NCBI GenBank assembly: GCA_049194865.1
Contig: JBLZWL010000001.1
Location: 62,001 to 126,000, forward strand
DNA length: 64,000 nt
Origin: Myxococcus terminator_A
Lineage (GTDB): Bacteria; Myxococcota; Myxococcia; Myxococcales; Myxococcaceae
Reading direction: 5' to 3'
Numbering within the stretch: the first letter of the stretch is position 1; each line of letters opens with the position of its first letter. Of the stretch, positions 17,171 to 25,641 are shown piece by piece. Under the pieces are notes generated by a model. It made no database searches. It was not told the DNA's origin and saw only the letters and a program-made list of their open reading frames with translations. The translations under genes were made by a program, and so were the position numbers.

Positions 17171-18351
17171 TGGAACTGCTGCTGCTCCTCGTCTACGCGG
17201 GCGTCGTCTGGCTGGTCTTCTTCAAGTTCAAGCTGCTGCCCTGGACCTTCGTCTCCCAGGTCATCGTCTTCACCCTGCCCATCATCGGCATCGCGGCGCT
17301 GCTCCTCCTCGCCAACGTGTACGCGCCGTCCTCGTCGGACGCGCGGGTGATGAACTACGTGGTGCAGGTCGTCCCGCGAGTCTCCGGGCGCGTCATCGAG
17401 GTGCCCATCCAGCCCAACAGCGCGGTGAAGAAGGGCGACGTGCTCTTCCGCATCGACCCCGAGTCCGCGCGACTGGAGGTGGACGGCCTCAAGGCCAAGG
17501 TGCGGGAGGCGGACGCGAAGGTCGCCGGGGCTCGCGTCATCGAGCAACAGCTCACCCTGGAGCGCAAGACGGCCCAGGGCAGACGGGCGTCGGTCGCGGC
17601 CCGGCTCAATCTGGCCCGGCGGCGCGTGCAGCAACACAAGGTGCTCACCGCCAACGGCTCGGGAAACAAGTTCGACCTGCAGCAGGTGCAGACGGAGGTC
17701 CGCAACCTCGAAGGTGAGCTGGCCGCCGCGAACGCCGCCGTGGGGCAGGTCGACCAGAGGCTCCAGTCGCGGACGGACGACGGCACGCTCGTGGACCTCG
17801 CCCAGGCCGAGGCCGGACGAGAGCAGGCGCGCGCCACGCTGGCGGACGCGGAGTGGCGGCTCCGGGAGACGGTGACGTACGCGCCCGCCAACGGAACGGT
17901 GGTGAACCTCCAGCTTCGCGCGGGCTCCTACGCGGCGGCGCTGCCCATCTCCCCCGTGATGAGCTTCGTGGAGGACGAGCAGTACGTGGTCGCGTACTTC
18001 AATCAGAACGAGCTGCACCAGGTCCAGCCGGGCGACGAGGCGGAGGTCACCCTCCTGGCGTTCCCGAACCGCGTCATCAAGTGCCACGTCCAGTCCGTCG
18101 TCTGGGCGACCGGCCAGGGACAGCTTCCCCTCACGGGGGTCCTGCCGGAGACGGGAGCCGAGACGCTTCCTCCCGGGCGCTACGCCGTCACGCTCAAGAT
18201 TGAGAAAGAGCAGGGGGACAAGATCCTCCCAGCCGGAGCGCGCGGACACGCCGCCATCTACACCCAGTCGTTCCACCCGGTGCACGTCCTGCGCAAGGTG
18301 ATTCTCCGGGTGGGCACCAAGCTGGACTGGCTGATTCTCAAGCTGCACTGA
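17170..18351 (+). CDS. HlyD/EmrA-type membrane fusion protein (YiaV-like)
   Basis: A 393-residue periplasmic adaptor subunit. Two N-terminal hydrophobic stretches (about 1-18 and 29-49) anchor it. The biotinyl-lipoyl half-motif VSGRVIEVPIQPNSAVKKGD (about 75-95) is followed by a long coiled-coil hairpin (about 105-230) and the second lipoyl half with TYAPANGTVVNLQLRAGS, then the beta-barrel domain. It is the YiaV-type adaptor that pairs with a DUF3302 protein. An outer-membrane factor gene follows after 13 bases. No pump subunit (MFS, RND or ABC) is in the operon, so the energised partner is elsewhere or the DUF3302 protein takes its place. Confidence 0.92.
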   Translation: MELLLLLVYAGVVWLVFFKFKLLPWTFVSQVIVFTLPIIGIAALLLLANVYAPSSSDARVMNYVVQVVPRVSGRVIEVPIQPNSAVKKGDVLFRIDPESARLEVDGLKAKVREADAKVAGARVIEQQLTLERKTAQGRRASVAARLNLARRRVQQHKVLTANGSGNKFDLQQVQTEVRNLEGELAAANAAVGQVDQRLQSRTDDGTLVDLAQAEAGREQARATLADAEWRLRETVTYAPANGTVVNLQLRAGSYAAALPISPVMSFVEDEQYVVAYFNQNELHQVQPGDEAEVTLLAFPNRVIKCHVQSVVWATGQGQLPLTGVLPETGAETLPPGRYAVTLKIEKEQGDKILPAGARGHAAIYTQSFHPVHVLRKVILRVGTKLDWLILKLH

Positions 18352-18364
18352 GGAAGGGCGGAAC

Positions 18365-19795
18365 ATGTGGGAGCGCCGGCGGTGGGGATGGCTGCGGGCC
18401 GGGGCGGTGCTCGTCATCGGCGGGGGTGTCGCGGGGTGTCCCACGCGCGCGCCGCCGCGTGGACAGGAGGTCATCCAGCAGGCGCTTCCGCACACCGCGC
18501 TCGCCACCGCGTGGACGTCCCCCGGCGCACCGGAGGGCGGCATCCAGGATGGGTGGCTGGCGACGTTCCAGGACGAACAGCTCCAGGCCCTGGTGACGGA
18601 GGCGCTCAGCCGCAACCCAGACCTCCGCTCGACCGCGGCGCGGGTGGACCAGGCGTCGGCGATGCTGGGCGTCGCTCGCGCGGGGCTGCTTCCCACCCTC
18701 GACCTGGAGGCAAGGGAGTCCCTGGGGATTGGTCAGGGGCTGGAGGGCGTGCTGCGCGGCATCGACCTCTCCGCCGGATGGGAGGTCGACCTGTGGGGCA
18801 AGCTCCGGTACCGCCGCAACGCGGCCCAGGAGACCATGGCCGCGGCCGAGGCCGAGTTCGAGTTCGCCCGGCAGTCCCTCGCGGCCACCCTGGCCAAGGG
18901 CTGGCTGCTGGCCACCGAGGCCCACCTCCTGGGATGCATCGCCGTCGAGCGGGTCAAGATGGGAGAGGAGCTCGTCCAACTCACCACCACGCGACTGCAG
19001 GTCGGCGTCACCAATGAGCAGGAGCTGTCGCTGGCGATGGCCAACCTGGACTCGTATCGCGACACCGTGAAGCAGCTGGAGCTGACGCGCGTGCAGGCCA
19101 CGCGCGCGGTGGAGCTGCTCGCCGGGCGCTACCCCTCTGGGACGCTGGAGCCGAGGAGCTCCCTCGTCGAGCTGCCCGGCCCGGTGCCCGCGGGGATTCC
19201 CGCCTCGGTGCTCGAGCGAAGGCCGGACCTGATGGCCGCCGAGCGCCGCGTGGCCGCCGCGTTCAACCGGGTGCAGGAGGCCAGGGCCGCGCGGCTTCCC
19301 TCACTGCGACTCACCGGCGCCGTGGGCCTCGTCGACAGCGACGTGGTGGTGCTGAAGGAGACGCTCACCAATCCCACGGGCGGCGTGGCGGCCGGACTGC
19401 TGGCGCCTCTCTTCCACGGCGGGGCCCTGGCGGCGCAGGTGCGCGCGCGGACGGCGGAGCAGGAAGCGGCGCTCGGCGAGTACGCGTCCGCGGCCCTGCG
19501 CGCCACGAACGAGGTGGAGAACGCGCTGACGAGCGCGAGAGTCCTCGGCGAGCGTCGCGAAATCCTGGAGCGGGTCGTCGCCGAGCACGCGCGCGCCTTG
19601 GAGCTCTTGAATGTCGACTACCGCGTCGGGAAGGTCGACCTGCGCACGCTGCTCCAGCAGACCCTGCTCGCGGACGCGGCGCGAATCTCCCTGCTGCGCG
19701 TGCGCAGCGAGCAGTTGATTCAGCGCATCAACCTCCACCTCGCCCTGGGCGGTGGGTTCGCCGTCCCCGCCGAACCGAAGCCGGCCGCGAAGTAG
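18365..19795 (+). CDS. Outer-membrane efflux lipoprotein (OprM/NodT family)
   Basis: A 476-residue TolC-like outer-membrane factor. The signal ends in VAGC with the lipidated Cys about residue 28. Two repeated OEP domains are visible: the first with DLRSTAARVDQASAMLGVAR and LLPTLDLEARES, the second with RRPDLMAAERRVAAAFNRVQ and ARAARLPSLRLTGAVGL, the standard signature of this family. The C-terminus lists a Gly-Ala-Pro tail. GGAAGGG precedes the ATG. It completes the DUF3302-fusion protein-channel operon for export of small molecules or siderophore-like compounds; the substrate cannot be read from sequence. Confidence 0.93.
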   Translation: MWERRRWGWLRAGAVLVIGGGVAGCPTRAPPRGQEVIQQALPHTALATAWTSPGAPEGGIQDGWLATFQDEQLQALVTEALSRNPDLRSTAARVDQASAMLGVARAGLLPTLDLEARESLGIGQGLEGVLRGIDLSAGWEVDLWGKLRYRRNAAQETMAAAEAEFEFARQSLAATLAKGWLLATEAHLLGCIAVERVKMGEELVQLTTTRLQVGVTNEQELSLAMANLDSYRDTVKQLELTRVQATRAVELLAGRYPSGTLEPRSSLVELPGPVPAGIPASVLERRPDLMAAERRVAAAFNRVQEARAARLPSLRLTGAVGLVDSDVVVLKETLTNPTGGVAAGLLAPLFHGGALAAQVRARTAEQEAALGEYASAALRATNEVENALTSARVLGERREILERVVAEHARALELLNVDYRVGKVDLRTLLQQTLLADAARISLLRVRSEQLIQRINLHLALGGGFAVPAEPKPAAK

Positions 19796-19820
19796 TCCGC
19801 GCGCCATCCGGTCTCGACGG

Positions 19821-19844
19821 ACTGTTCCTGTCGCGTCGAACAGT
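19821..19844. terminator. Perfect 7-bp inverted repeat after the efflux operon
   Basis: ACTGTTC and GAACAGT, separated by ten bases, begin 26 bases after the efflux lipoprotein stop. No T-run follows, so it could be a weak terminator or an operator for the cupin gene 100 bases downstream. Confidence 0.35.
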
Positions 19845-19944
19845 GGAGGTGACTCGGTTCACTCCGAAGGGGTGGGTGTCGGGGGCCACGTGCGGTAACC
19901 TGCCCGACCCAGACACACCACCCCGCGGTCTCACCGAGCCCTCG

Positions 19945-20307
19945 ATGCCAACCCTGATTCCCGCCCCCATCCGCGTGACAGCCGTGGGCAACAAGCCGAA
20001 GCTCATTCACGAGTTCGTCGGTCGGGCCACCTCCAAGACCTCCGACGTCAGCGTCGCCCACATGAACAGCCCGGGCGGCTGGGAGGAGCCGGGCCAGAAG
20101 CCCGAGTTCAAGGAAATCACCCTCGTCCTCGCCGGCGTCCTGCGCGTCGAGCACAAGGGCGGCGTGCTCGACGTGCGCGGCGGACAGGCCGTCATCTGCG
20201 AGCCGGGCGAGTGGGTCCGCTACAGCACCCCCGAGCCCGAGGGCGCCGAGTACGTCGCCATCTGCCTCCCCGCCTTCTCGCCCAGCACCGTCCACCGCGA
20301 CGCCTGA
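19945..20307 (+). CDS. Small cupin-domain protein
   Basis: A 120-residue single-domain cupin. The strand pattern around ITLVLAGVLRVEH, the turn VLDVRGGQAVICEPGEWVRY and the closing AEYVAICLPAFS fit cupin motifs 1 and 2, but only some of the usual metal-binding His/Glu residues are present. ATG 19945 gives a compact cupin; the frame is open upstream to about 19843 without a good ribosome site for either start. Probably a small-molecule-binding or isomerase-like protein; no specific activity can be proposed. It ends seven bases before the convergent gene. Confidence 0.78.
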   Translation: MPTLIPAPIRVTAVGNKPKLIHEFVGRATSKTSDVSVAHMNSPGGWEEPGQKPEFKEITLVLAGVLRVEHKGGVLDVRGGQAVICEPGEWVRYSTPEPEGAEYVAICLPAFSPSTVHRDA

Positions 20308-20314
20308 CGCGCCT

Positions 20315-21925
20315 TCAGCGCGCGTTCACCATCGTCACGAAGAACTCGCGCAGCGCGCGGAACAGCCGCTGCGTCACCCGCTCGTACCAGGCCTGGTCCT
20401 CGTCGGACTCGAAGAACTCGTCGTTCCACGAGCCCATGCCGCCAAAGACGTCCGCCACGGAGCAGGCCAACAGGCCGCGCAGCCGCTCCTCCGACGAGGG
20501 GAACACCTGGAACAGCTTCACGAGCGAGAAGCGTCGCTCGAACGCGTCCCACGCCCGCTCGCTCAGCCCCGCCCCCTTCAATGCCTCGCGCACGGCCGCC
20601 AGTCGGTCCGGCGCGGCGTCCCGGAGCTGGAAGCCGGTGTTCTCCAGGACGGAGCGCGCCAGCCCGAAGGCCTCCGCGAAGGGCGAGCCCTTGCGCAGGG
20701 CGAACTCCTCCGCGTCCTTCAGGCTCGACAGCAGCTCCGCCCGCGTGTCCGTCGACGCGCGCGGCGACAGGAGCGGCGAGCGCGCCACCTTCAGCGCGTT
20801 GAACAGATACATCTGGTAGCGCGAGTCATTGGGCACCAGCCGCAGCCGCTCCCGCTCCGGAATCAACCCCGGGTCCTGCGCCCGCGCCTCCTTCGTGAAG
20901 CCCTGCGCCCGCACGCGCTCGCGCAGCGGCTCCGGGACGATGAGCTCCGCGCCGCGTGCCTTGCAGCACATCTGGAGCTCCTCCATGAGATTGCCGGAGG
21001 GAATCCCCTGCACCACCGCGGGCTCCGCCGCGGCCAGCAGCTCCTTGAGCGACTGGGACGTGTACGGCGTCGCATCCGGCGCGATGAACCGGTTGAGGTT
21101 CTCCGCCGAGCGCGCCCAGACCTCCTCCGCGAAGGGTTGCGCCTCCACCAGCGTCACGAAGTCCCGCCCGAAGTCGTCGCCCGACAGGTACACCCGCTCG
21201 TCCGACGGAACGAACTCCGCCAGTCGCTCCGGCGGCAGCAAGCCCCGCTCGAAGTCGTCCGGGTCCAACGTCTGGAAGAAGGGGCGGAAGTCCTCGGACA
21301 GCGCCACCACGCCACCGGTGCGCACCACGGTGGACTGGAGCTCCTTGAGCAGGTCCCCGCCGAGCAAATCGAACAGCGCGGCCCCCTCGCGCGAGCACAC
21401 GTAGTCCGCCACCTGTGACGGCGACACGGCGGGGCGCTGGTTCAACGTATTGGAGTCGGTGATGACGCGTGAGAGTGCCTCCAGCACGCGCTCCGCGTTC
21501 GGCTGGGCCCGGGCGAAGTCCACGAACTGCCGGGGGGTGATGAGCGAGGAGCTGCTGAAGACGACCTCCAGCCGGTACAGGTTGTTGCCCTGCTTCGTGC
21601 GCACGTCCAGCACCAGGGCCTCCGAGTTGACGAAGGCCGCGGCCACGTGGTCCGGCAGCTCACCGGGCCCCAGGCCGCCCAGGTCCATGGCGCGGACGCT
21701 CACCAGCTCCTCGCCGTCCAGCACCTCGCGCCACGCCTCCAGCGGCAGCTCCCGCCCCTCCCGCGTGCGCGCGCCCACCGAGTACGTCCCTGGCACCTCC
21801 AAGAGCCGCAGCGTCCACCCCGACCCCAGCCCCGTCTCCAGCCGCGTCAGGACGTCCAGCCACTGCTCCCGCTCCACGCGCAGCAACGAGACGGTCAACG
21901 CCAGCACCAGGTCATCCAGCTTCAT
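20315..21925 (-). CDS. Conserved-looking protein of unknown function, 536 aa
   Basis: I do not recognise this family. It is a soluble, acidic 536-residue protein with no signal peptide or membrane segment. Coding quality is high across the whole frame. It is rich in helices with many Leu-Arg-Glu stretches; two adjacent Cys occur in EELQMCCKARG and a further single Cys near the end (LLACSVADVFGGMGSW). ATG 21925 is chosen because GAGAGGAC precedes it and MKLDDLVLAL looks like a natural start; the frame is open to 21958. The gene stands alone between a cupin and a divergent secreted protein. Confidence 0.72.
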   Translation of the reverse strand: MKLDDLVLALTVSLLRVEREQWLDVLTRLETGLGSGWTLRLLEVPGTYSVGARTREGRELPLEAWREVLDGEELVSVRAMDLGGLGPGELPDHVAAAFVNSEALVLDVRTKQGNNLYRLEVVFSSSSLITPRQFVDFARAQPNAERVLEALSRVITDSNTLNQRPAVSPSQVADYVCSREGAALFDLLGGDLLKELQSTVVRTGGVVALSEDFRPFFQTLDPDDFERGLLPPERLAEFVPSDERVYLSGDDFGRDFVTLVEAQPFAEEVWARSAENLNRFIAPDATPYTSQSLKELLAAAEPAVVQGIPSGNLMEELQMCCKARGAELIVPEPLRERVRAQGFTKEARAQDPGLIPERERLRLVPNDSRYQMYLFNALKVARSPLLSPRASTDTRAELLSSLKDAEEFALRKGSPFAEAFGLARSVLENTGFQLRDAAPDRLAAVREALKGAGLSERAWDAFERRFSLVKLFQVFPSSEERLRGLLACSVADVFGGMGSWNDEFFESDEDQAWYERVTQRLFRALREFFVTMVNAR

Positions 21926-22005
21926 GCACGTCCTCTCACCGGGCCCTGGGCCCCGCACGCGTGTCCCTCCGGTCGCGCGCGCCGTCCGCCTGCTAGGGTT
22001 ATCCC

Positions 22006-22854
22006 ATGCGCAACGCCCGACGGGCGCTCCTCTTCCTGCAATTGTCCATCGCCCTCACCTCCGCCCGCGCCGAGGATTCCGCGTCCCGGGATTTCCCCCT
22101 GGGGTCGGCGGGACACGCGCCCCGCCTCGAGGCGGTGGCCGGGCCTTGTGAGAACGGCTCGCGCACCCTCCGCGTCCAGCTCACGTCCGAGGGCGCGGCG
22201 AAGGCCTCCGCGACGATGCCGGAGCCCTGGGACACCCTGCCATGCGGGCTGACGCGCTCGTCCAGAGCGGGGTGGCAGTGGGCCGGTGGCGAGGAGGAGC
22301 AGCTGCGCTCCCTCTCCGTGCGAGGAGTGGCGCTGGGCCAGGACACGACGGGACTCCTCATCTCGGTCGAAGGCGGCTTCGAGCACGTCCGTCGCCATCA
22401 TGTCCTCTTCGTCCCAGGCCCCACGGGCGCCACCCGCGTCTGGGAAGGCACCGAGCCACAGGGCCCGAGCACCGGGTCCAGCGCCACGCCTCGTGGAGAC
22501 GCAATCCTCTTCCTGAACACGGACCACGGCGGCGCGGCGGGGCTGGAGGATATCTGGAAGCTCACCCGGGTGACCTGGGACGCGAAGCGCCGGAAGGTGA
22601 CCGAGGCCCCCGCCAGCGCCTGGGCCGTCCTGCTGGCCACGGAGGACTCGCTCACGAAGGCGCGCGCGACAGAGGCGAAGCTGGAGGAAGCCACGGGGAA
22701 CAAGGCGCTCCTCGTGCTGCCGACGGATGACTTCCCCAAGCTGAAGCCCGGCCTCTGGGTGGTGGGGCTCTTCTTCCCCTCGCGTCAGGAGGCCGAACAC
22801 ATGCGGGTGGCGCTGGAGCCCAAGGCGAAGGGCTTCGTCCGCCGCGTGCGCTGA
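22006..22854 (+). CDS. Secreted protein of unknown function with a SPOR-like end
   Basis: A 282-residue protein with a signal peptide (1-22, ending ARA). The body has two Cys that may pair (GPCENG and LPCGLT). The last 75 residues, with ASAWAVLLATEDS, then LLVLPTDDFPKLKPGLWVVGLFF and REAEHMR, have the alternating strand-helix look of a SPOR repeat, which binds denuded peptidoglycan glycan; this is a resemblance, not a firm match. No Shine-Dalgarno site is obvious. It ends ten bases before the convergent DUF1579 gene. Confidence 0.68.
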   Translation: MRNARRALLFLQLSIALTSARAEDSASRDFPLGSAGHAPRLEAVAGPCENGSRTLRVQLTSEGAAKASATMPEPWDTLPCGLTRSSRAGWQWAGGEEEQLRSLSVRGVALGQDTTGLLISVEGGFEHVRRHHVLFVPGPTGATRVWEGTEPQGPSTGSSATPRGDAILFLNTDHGGAAGLEDIWKLTRVTWDAKRRKVTEAPASAWAVLLATEDSLTKARATEAKLEEATGNKALLVLPTDDFPKLKPGLWVVGLFFPSRQEAEHMRVALEPKAKGFVRRVR

Positions 22855-22864
22855 AGCGCTGCGA

Positions 22865-23407
22865 CTAGCCCTGGCGGCGCGTCAGCCGCGTCTCCACCGC
22901 GCGGTCCTCCTGGCCCTCGGGGGAGATGTTGAAGGACTCGAGGACCACGGTGTCCGCGTCCGGGTGATGAATCACGGTGCGCCAGCCCCACTTCTGCTTC
23001 TGCGTGACACCCTGCTCGTCGCACATGCTCGCCGTGTAGCTCCCGAGCATCGACACACGTCCGTCGTCCCGGGGCGCGCCGGTGGAGAGCATCATGTTCG
23101 CGCTCATGTGGAAGCTGTCCACCCAGGCCGCGGTGTAGTGCCCCTCCGTGCGGTCGAAGCCGAGGATGAGCTGGCCCGCGTGCGGCTTGCCCATCGCCGT
23201 GGAGTGGTAGTCGATGCGCACGAAGCGCCCGCCAAGCAACGGCTCGATGCGCGCGTGGGTGCGCGACTCCTCGGGCGCACCGGACGGGTCGAACCACGTG
23301 CGCGTCGGCCCTTCCCAGGCGCCCACCCACCGGGTCAACACTCCGTGCTCCGCGCCCGGGTCGAACTCCGCCGTGGGCGCGTTCGTCGCATTCCAGTCTT
23401 GGCTCAT
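22865..23407 (-). CDS. DUF1579 family protein
   Basis: A 180-residue cytoplasmic protein. The opening EHGVLTRWVGAWEGPTRTWF, the LLGGRFVRIDYHS strand and LILGFDRTEGHYTAAWVDSF are typical of DUF1579, a small beta-barrel family of unknown function related in shape to lipocalin-like proteins. ATG 23407 is chosen because AAGAGGG precedes it; the frame is open for another 390 codons upstream, but that part runs antisense to the ATPase-like gene and reads as shadow. The start faces the ATPase-like gene across about 25 bases, so both promoters must overlap each other's coding ends or lie within this gap. Confidence 0.85.
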   Translation of the reverse strand: MSQDWNATNAPTAEFDPGAEHGVLTRWVGAWEGPTRTWFDPSGAPEESRTHARIEPLLGGRFVRIDYHSTAMGKPHAGQLILGFDRTEGHYTAAWVDSFHMSANMMLSTGAPRDDGRVSMLGSYTASMCDEQGVTQKQKWGWRTVIHHPDADTVVLESFNISPEGQEDRAVETRLTRRQG

Positions 23408-23431
23408 GCCCTCTTCGTAGCCCCGAGGCTC

Positions 23432-24553
23432 GTGGTCGTCATCACAAAGACACGTGACGCATGTCATCATCGACGCCCCACGGGAGACCACCGCCTGAGC
23501 ACACTCGCCACGACCCACGCCGCGCTGATTACCGGTCTGCTCGAACAGTTCGCCGCCGAGGGCATCCCCGTGCCCCGGCCACCGCCGCTCCCCACGACAC
23601 CCGGGGAGGCCGCCACGGCCCTGTTCTCCATCGCCGCGCAGACACGCACCCTGGTCTTCTCCGTCTGGGCCGATGAGGACGGAGACACACTCATCGCCGG
23701 TACCTCTTTCTTCATCGCCCGCGCCGATGCGCCCGAGCACCAGGGCCTGCTCGGACAGGACCGGCTGCCGGTGCGTCAACCCTTCGCGCCCGCGCTGCAT
23801 GCGTCGCTGAGCGAGGCCATCCAGGCGCTGTCCCGACGCGGCCAGGACGACGCGCGCCCCGCGCGTGGCACCGTCGCGTATCCGCCCGATGCCAGCGACC
23901 CGGACGTCCTCTTCTGGGTGACGTTCCAGGACGGGCCCCTGGCCCCCAGCGTCACCGCGTACGCACGGGACCGTCAGCTCCGCGCCGCGCAGCCTGACTT
24001 CGCGTCGCTGAACCTGGGCGCGAGCGAGGCCGCGTTCCTCACCGAGCGCTTCCTGCGGCTCGACACGCTGTTCCAGGGACAGCCGGTGGTGTTCTCCGGC
24101 GCGCGCGGCACCGGACGCAGCACCTCGCTGCATGCGGCGATGGAGGCGCTGCCGGACTTCACCAACGTCCTCGTCGCGCTGGAGCACCCGCGCGCCGTGG
24201 ATGCGCGGCTCGGCATCGTGCGCGTGAGTGACACGACGCCGCTCGCGCAGGTGGTCCGCGCGTTCCTGCGACAGGACCCGGACGTGATTCTGGCGGACGA
24301 GCCTCGCGGCGCGCAGGACCTCCAGTTGCTCATCAACTCCGCGCTCACCGGCCACGGCACCGTCTTCGTCCTCGAAGCGGAGAGCCCCGAGGCCGTCCTC
24401 GCGAGGCTCCACGAAGCCCTGCCCGAGGTCCCCGTCACGCCGCTCATCGTCCACCATGCGCTGGACGCGGCCACCGGCAAGCCGGTCCGTACGCTGCACA
24501 CCGTCACCCGGGACGAATCGGGGCAGAGCCACCTCCGTCCCTACGGAGCTTGA
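23432..24553 (+). CDS. Stand-alone, degenerate GspE/PilT-like secretion ATPase
   Basis: About 373 residues. The second half aligns by eye to the C-terminal domain of type II/IV secretion ATPases: VVFSGARGTGRSTSLHAAME in place of the Walker A region, VLVALEHPRAVDARLGI in the Asp-box position, and RQDPDVILADEPRGAQDLQL then SALTGHGTVF for Walker B and the following helix. The Walker A Lys is Arg, so ATP turnover is doubtful. The HIEP-type His box and zinc tetracysteine are not seen, and the first 190 residues match nothing I know. No ATG fits; GTG 23432 is used but the true start may be a little further in. There are no pilus genes nearby. Confidence 0.65.
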   Translation: MVVITKTRDACHHRRPTGDHRLSTLATTHAALITGLLEQFAAEGIPVPRPPPLPTTPGEAATALFSIAAQTRTLVFSVWADEDGDTLIAGTSFFIARADAPEHQGLLGQDRLPVRQPFAPALHASLSEAIQALSRRGQDDARPARGTVAYPPDASDPDVLFWVTFQDGPLAPSVTAYARDRQLRAAQPDFASLNLGASEAAFLTERFLRLDTLFQGQPVVFSGARGTGRSTSLHAAMEALPDFTNVLVALEHPRAVDARLGIVRVSDTTPLAQVVRAFLRQDPDVILADEPRGAQDLQLLINSALTGHGTVFVLEAESPEAVLARLHEALPEVPVTPLIVHHALDAATGKPVRTLHTVTRDESGQSHLRPYGA

Positions 24554-24729
24554 GGGGACACGGGCGTCGCGCAACGTCCTCGCGGGTCCTGAAGTGGAGT
24601 CCTGTGGACACGCGCATCATGGAACGCGCATGGATTGGGCAGGAAGTCAGCACCATCGTCTGGCGCTCCGGGGCAGGTCCCCTTCACCGCGACGAAGACA
24701 GGCACTACCCCCGTGTCAGGTGGATGGGG

Positions 24730-24762
24730 CCTCCCGCTAGACTTTCGATTCCAAGCGGGAGG
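24730..24762 (+). promoter_or_regulatory. Leader hairpin directly before the TonB-like gene's ribosome site
   Basis: CCTCCCGCT and AGCGGGAGG form a perfect 9-bp stem with a 15-base loop. It ends just before the AAAGGGGG Shine-Dalgarno site of the gene at 24778. The 224-base gap from 24554 otherwise holds no gene. The hairpin could modulate translation or mRNA stability, or mark an operator. Confidence 0.45.
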
Positions 24763-24777
24763 AAAGGGGGTTGGGAC

Positions 24778-25641
24778 ATGCCGGACGAGAGTCCGAAGGA
24801 CGGCCACGTTGGGGCGGCGCTTTTCGCCTCCGTCGCCCACGCGCACTCACGCAGGGCGGCGAGCACGACACGCACCTTGTGGTTGGCTCCCCTCGCGGTG
24901 GCCTTCCACGTGCTCGTGCTCGTGGGCTTGGACACCATCTGGCACGGCTCCACGCGCGCGCCCCAGCTCGCCACGCAGGATGACGACACGCTCGTCCTGC
25001 GCCTCCTGGCCGCGCCGCCGCCGCCTCCTCCCGCTCCCGCCGCCAGCACGACGTCCGCGCCACGTCAGGCCTCCGCTCGACGCGCCCGCTCCTTCCCGAA
25101 GCCCAGCACGCCCAGGGCCTTCACGCGGCCCTCGGAGCCTCGGCCGCTCCCGACTCCCGAGGCGCCACCTCCGACGGAGCCAACCACCCCGGACTCCGCC
25201 ACCGTCGAGGCCCGCGCCACGGCCTCTTCAAGCGGTGTCTCCGGCGGCGTGGCCGGAGGGGTCATCGGCGGCGTGGTGAACAGCGTCCTCGCCGCGAGCA
25301 GCGCGGGGCTGCTCCCCGTCGCGCAGCCGCCCCCCTCCCTGGAGGAGCGCACCGCCTGGGAGGAGAAGTACTTCGAGGTGATGTTCCGAGACCGCTTCGA
25401 GAACGTGCGCTACCCGCACCAGGCCGCCATGGCCGGAATCGAAGGGCGCTTCTCGCTGCGCATCACCGTCGGAGCCCGAGGCCAGCTGCTCGAGGTGTCC
25501 GTCGTGGGCCCCTGTCCCCACTACGTCCTGTGCGACGCGGCGCAGGCGGCGGTGCGCGACGCGGCCCCCTTCCCGCATCCGCCCGCCGCGCTCGGCCCTC
25601 GCGTCACGGTGGAGCTGCCCTTCAACTACCACCTGCGCTGA
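24778..25641 (+). CDS. TonB-like energy-transducing protein
   Basis: A 287-residue protein with the TonB layout: a cytoplasmic start, one membrane segment (about 37-55, LWLAPLAVAFHVLVLVGL), a Pro/Ala/Ser-rich spacer with a PPPPPP run (about 80-150), a Gly/Val-rich stretch, and a C-terminal alpha-beta domain with RFENVRYPHQAAMAGIEGRFSLRI and CDAAQAAVRDAAPFPHPP. The domain should contact TonB boxes of outer-membrane receptors using the proton motive force through ExbB/ExbD, which are not in the window. ATG 24778 has a strong ribosome site. The 3' end overlaps the convergent gene by 20 bases. Confidence 0.85.
   Translation: MPDESPKDGHVGAALFASVAHAHSRRAASTTRTLWLAPLAVAFHVLVLVGLDTIWHGSTRAPQLATQDDDTLVLRLLAAPPPPPPAPAASTTSAPRQASARRARSFPKPSTPRAFTRPSEPRPLPTPEAPPPTEPTTPDSATVEARATASSSGVSGGVAGGVIGGVVNSVLAASSAGLLPVAQPPPSLEERTAWEEKYFEVMFRDRFENVRYPHQAAMAGIEGRFSLRITVGARGQLLEVSVVGPCPHYVLCDAAQAAVRDAAPFPHPPAALGPRVTVELPFNYHLR

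Noticed and set aside
22865..24574. Minus-strand 569-codon frame covering the DUF1579 gene and the ATPase-like gene
   Set aside because: Only the last 180 codons show a family pattern; the rest mirrors the ATPase-like gene. The start was moved to 23407.
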